Shown one piece after another: positions 14,498 through 15,155 of a stretch of 15,155 nucleotides of DNA. A model generated the notes under the pieces. The model was given only the letters and a program-made list of their open reading frames with translations. It made no database searches and was not told the DNA's origin. How positions within the stretch are numbered: the stretch's first letter is position 1; every line of letters begins with the position of its first letter. A program made the position numbers and the translations under genes. This DNA is from an uncultured Alistipes sp. (lineage in GTDB: Bacteria > Bacteroidota > Bacteroidia > Bacteroidales > Rikenellaceae): positions 1 to 15,155 of the forward strand of contig CAMWYI010000026.1 of the NCBI GenBank assembly GCA_947178455.1. The letters are read 5' to 3'.

Positions 14498-14570
14498 CCC
14501 GTTTAAGAAACGGGCTTTAAGCGCGAAGGTGTGTCATCTGGTTTCGGATGCTCGGTTGCGCGGTTACCGT
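14498..14570 (+). repeat. Intergenic repeat element, copy 4 (module A only)
   Basis: Hairpin CCCGTTT-AAG-AAACGGG (14498-14514) begins immediately after the kinase stop codon, followed by CTTTAAGCGCGAAGG and a more diverged module A that ends near TTGCGCGGTTAC (about 14556-14567). Module B and the right-hand hairpin are absent, so this is a partial copy. It fills most of the 106-base gap before the next gene. Confidence 0.8.
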
Positions 14571-14603
14571 AATAATAGCTTGGCGGCAGTCGCACGGATA
14601 AAA

Positions 14604-15155
14604 ATGGAATTGAACGAGGTTTTCATTCGGCGGGTCTTGCGCGATTTGGGCGCGGACGAGGGACGGGCTTTGTGCGAGGCGCTCGATACGCCGTCGCCCG
14701 TCGCCGTGCGGCTACATCCCGACAAAACGGGACTTTCGGCCGGAACGCCGACGGCGGATGCGTTGCGTGCTGCTGTCGCGACGCTGCCCGATTTGACGTT
14801 CGACTGGCCGGTGGCTTGGTCGCCGTCGGGCTGCTACCTCGCCGAAAGACCTTCGTTTACGCTCGATTCGGATTTCCATGCCGGAGCTTACTACGTGCAG
14901 GAGCCTTCGTCGCAGTTCGTGGGGCATCTGTTGCGCAACGTGCCGACCGACGGGGCCCGCATCTTGGATTTGTGCGCCGCGCCGGGTGGCAAAACGACCC
15001 TCTATGCTTCGCTGGCCGGTGTCGGCGGGTTGGTCGTCGCCAATGAGATTGACCGACGTCGGGCCGCCGTGCTGGCGGACAACGTGCGGAAGTGGGGCAT
15101 TGGCAATACTGTTGTGACGGTCGGCGAACCCCGCCAGCTGGGCGATTGCGAGGGG
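14604..15155 (+). CDS. 16S rRNA m5C methyltransferase, NOL1/NOP2/Sun (RsmF-like) family, 5' part
   Basis: Partial gene: 184 codons are visible and the frame is open at the window end. The protein begins MELNEVFIRRVLRDLGADEG. It has the N-terminal PUA-like/RRM-like region with the typical VRLHPDK segment, the YYVQEPSSQFV block (about 96-106), SAM motif I DLCAAPGGKTT (about 122-132), and the acidic NEID turn with RAAVLADNVRKWG. These identify the RsmB/RsmF/NSUN class that methylates cytosine C5 in rRNA. The catalytic cysteines (PCSG and the following TC motif) lie beyond the window, so activity cannot be confirmed. The ATG at 14604 follows an A-rich stretch and a 106-base gap; no promoter match was found. 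Confidence 0.88.
   Translation, partial: MELNEVFIRRVLRDLGADEGRALCEALDTPSPVAVRLHPDKTGLSAGTPTADALRAAVATLPDLTFDWPVAWSPSGCYLAERPSFTLDSDFHAGAYYVQEPSSQFVGHLLRNVPTDGARILDLCAAPGGKTTLYASLAGVGGLVVANEIDRRRAAVLADNVRKWGIGNTVVTVGEPRQLGDCEG

Overview
This 15.2 kb window looks like chromosomal DNA of a GC-rich member of Bacteroidetes/Bacteroidales, probably an Alistipes-like (Rikenellaceae) gut bacterium. The reasons are three good matches to the Bacteroidetes sigma promoter (TTTG-N19/20-TAnnTTTG), A-rich rather than Shine-Dalgarno leaders, a DUF4831-type secreted protein, a bacterial GH3 protein, and a rod-shaped 6S-like RNA. The genus is an inference. No phage, plasmid, CRISPR or toxin-antitoxin signal was seen; most of the window is housekeeping genes.

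Layout. (1) 6-3716, plus strand: der (ribosome-assembly GTPase), trmN6 (tRNA m6A methyltransferase), a secreted DUF4831-like protein with its own promoter, and an AlkD-like HEAT-repeat protein that overlaps it. (2) 10299-3713, minus strand: a membrane-anchored degenerate LytM/M23 protein, dxr (isoprenoid synthesis), rseP (site-2 protease), radA (recombination), a UDP-xylose-synthase-like SDR that lacks the catalytic tyrosine, and a thioredoxin. The thioredoxin gene meets the AlkD-like gene tail to tail with overlapping stop codons. (3) 10300-11041, non-coding: divergent promoters, a 122-nt rod-shaped RNA that I interpret as 6S RNA, two T-tract terminators, a second structured segment, a mosaic of repeat modules, and the trkA promoter and leader. 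(4) 11042-15155, plus strand: trkA (K+ uptake regulator), a GH3 acyl-adenylating-type protein, a deoxynucleoside kinase, and the start of an rRNA m5C methyltransferase cut by the window end.

The most unusual content is an intergenic repeat family in four places (5088-5342, 8036-8249, 10665-10930, 14498-14570). Its hallmark is a perfect 7-bp stem with an AAG loop followed by a TTTTAAGCGCG-like tail. The stem sequence differs between copies but always stays self-complementary, so the structure rather than the sequence is conserved. Two copies are bounded by such units in inverted orientation, giving MITE/BIME-like elements of about 155-166 bp. The repeats abut gene ends: they supply the last codons and stop of dxr and the stop of radA, and begin right after the stop of the deoxynucleoside kinase gene.

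Two proteins have recognisable folds but substituted catalytic residues (the SDR and the LytM protein) and probably have non-classical roles.
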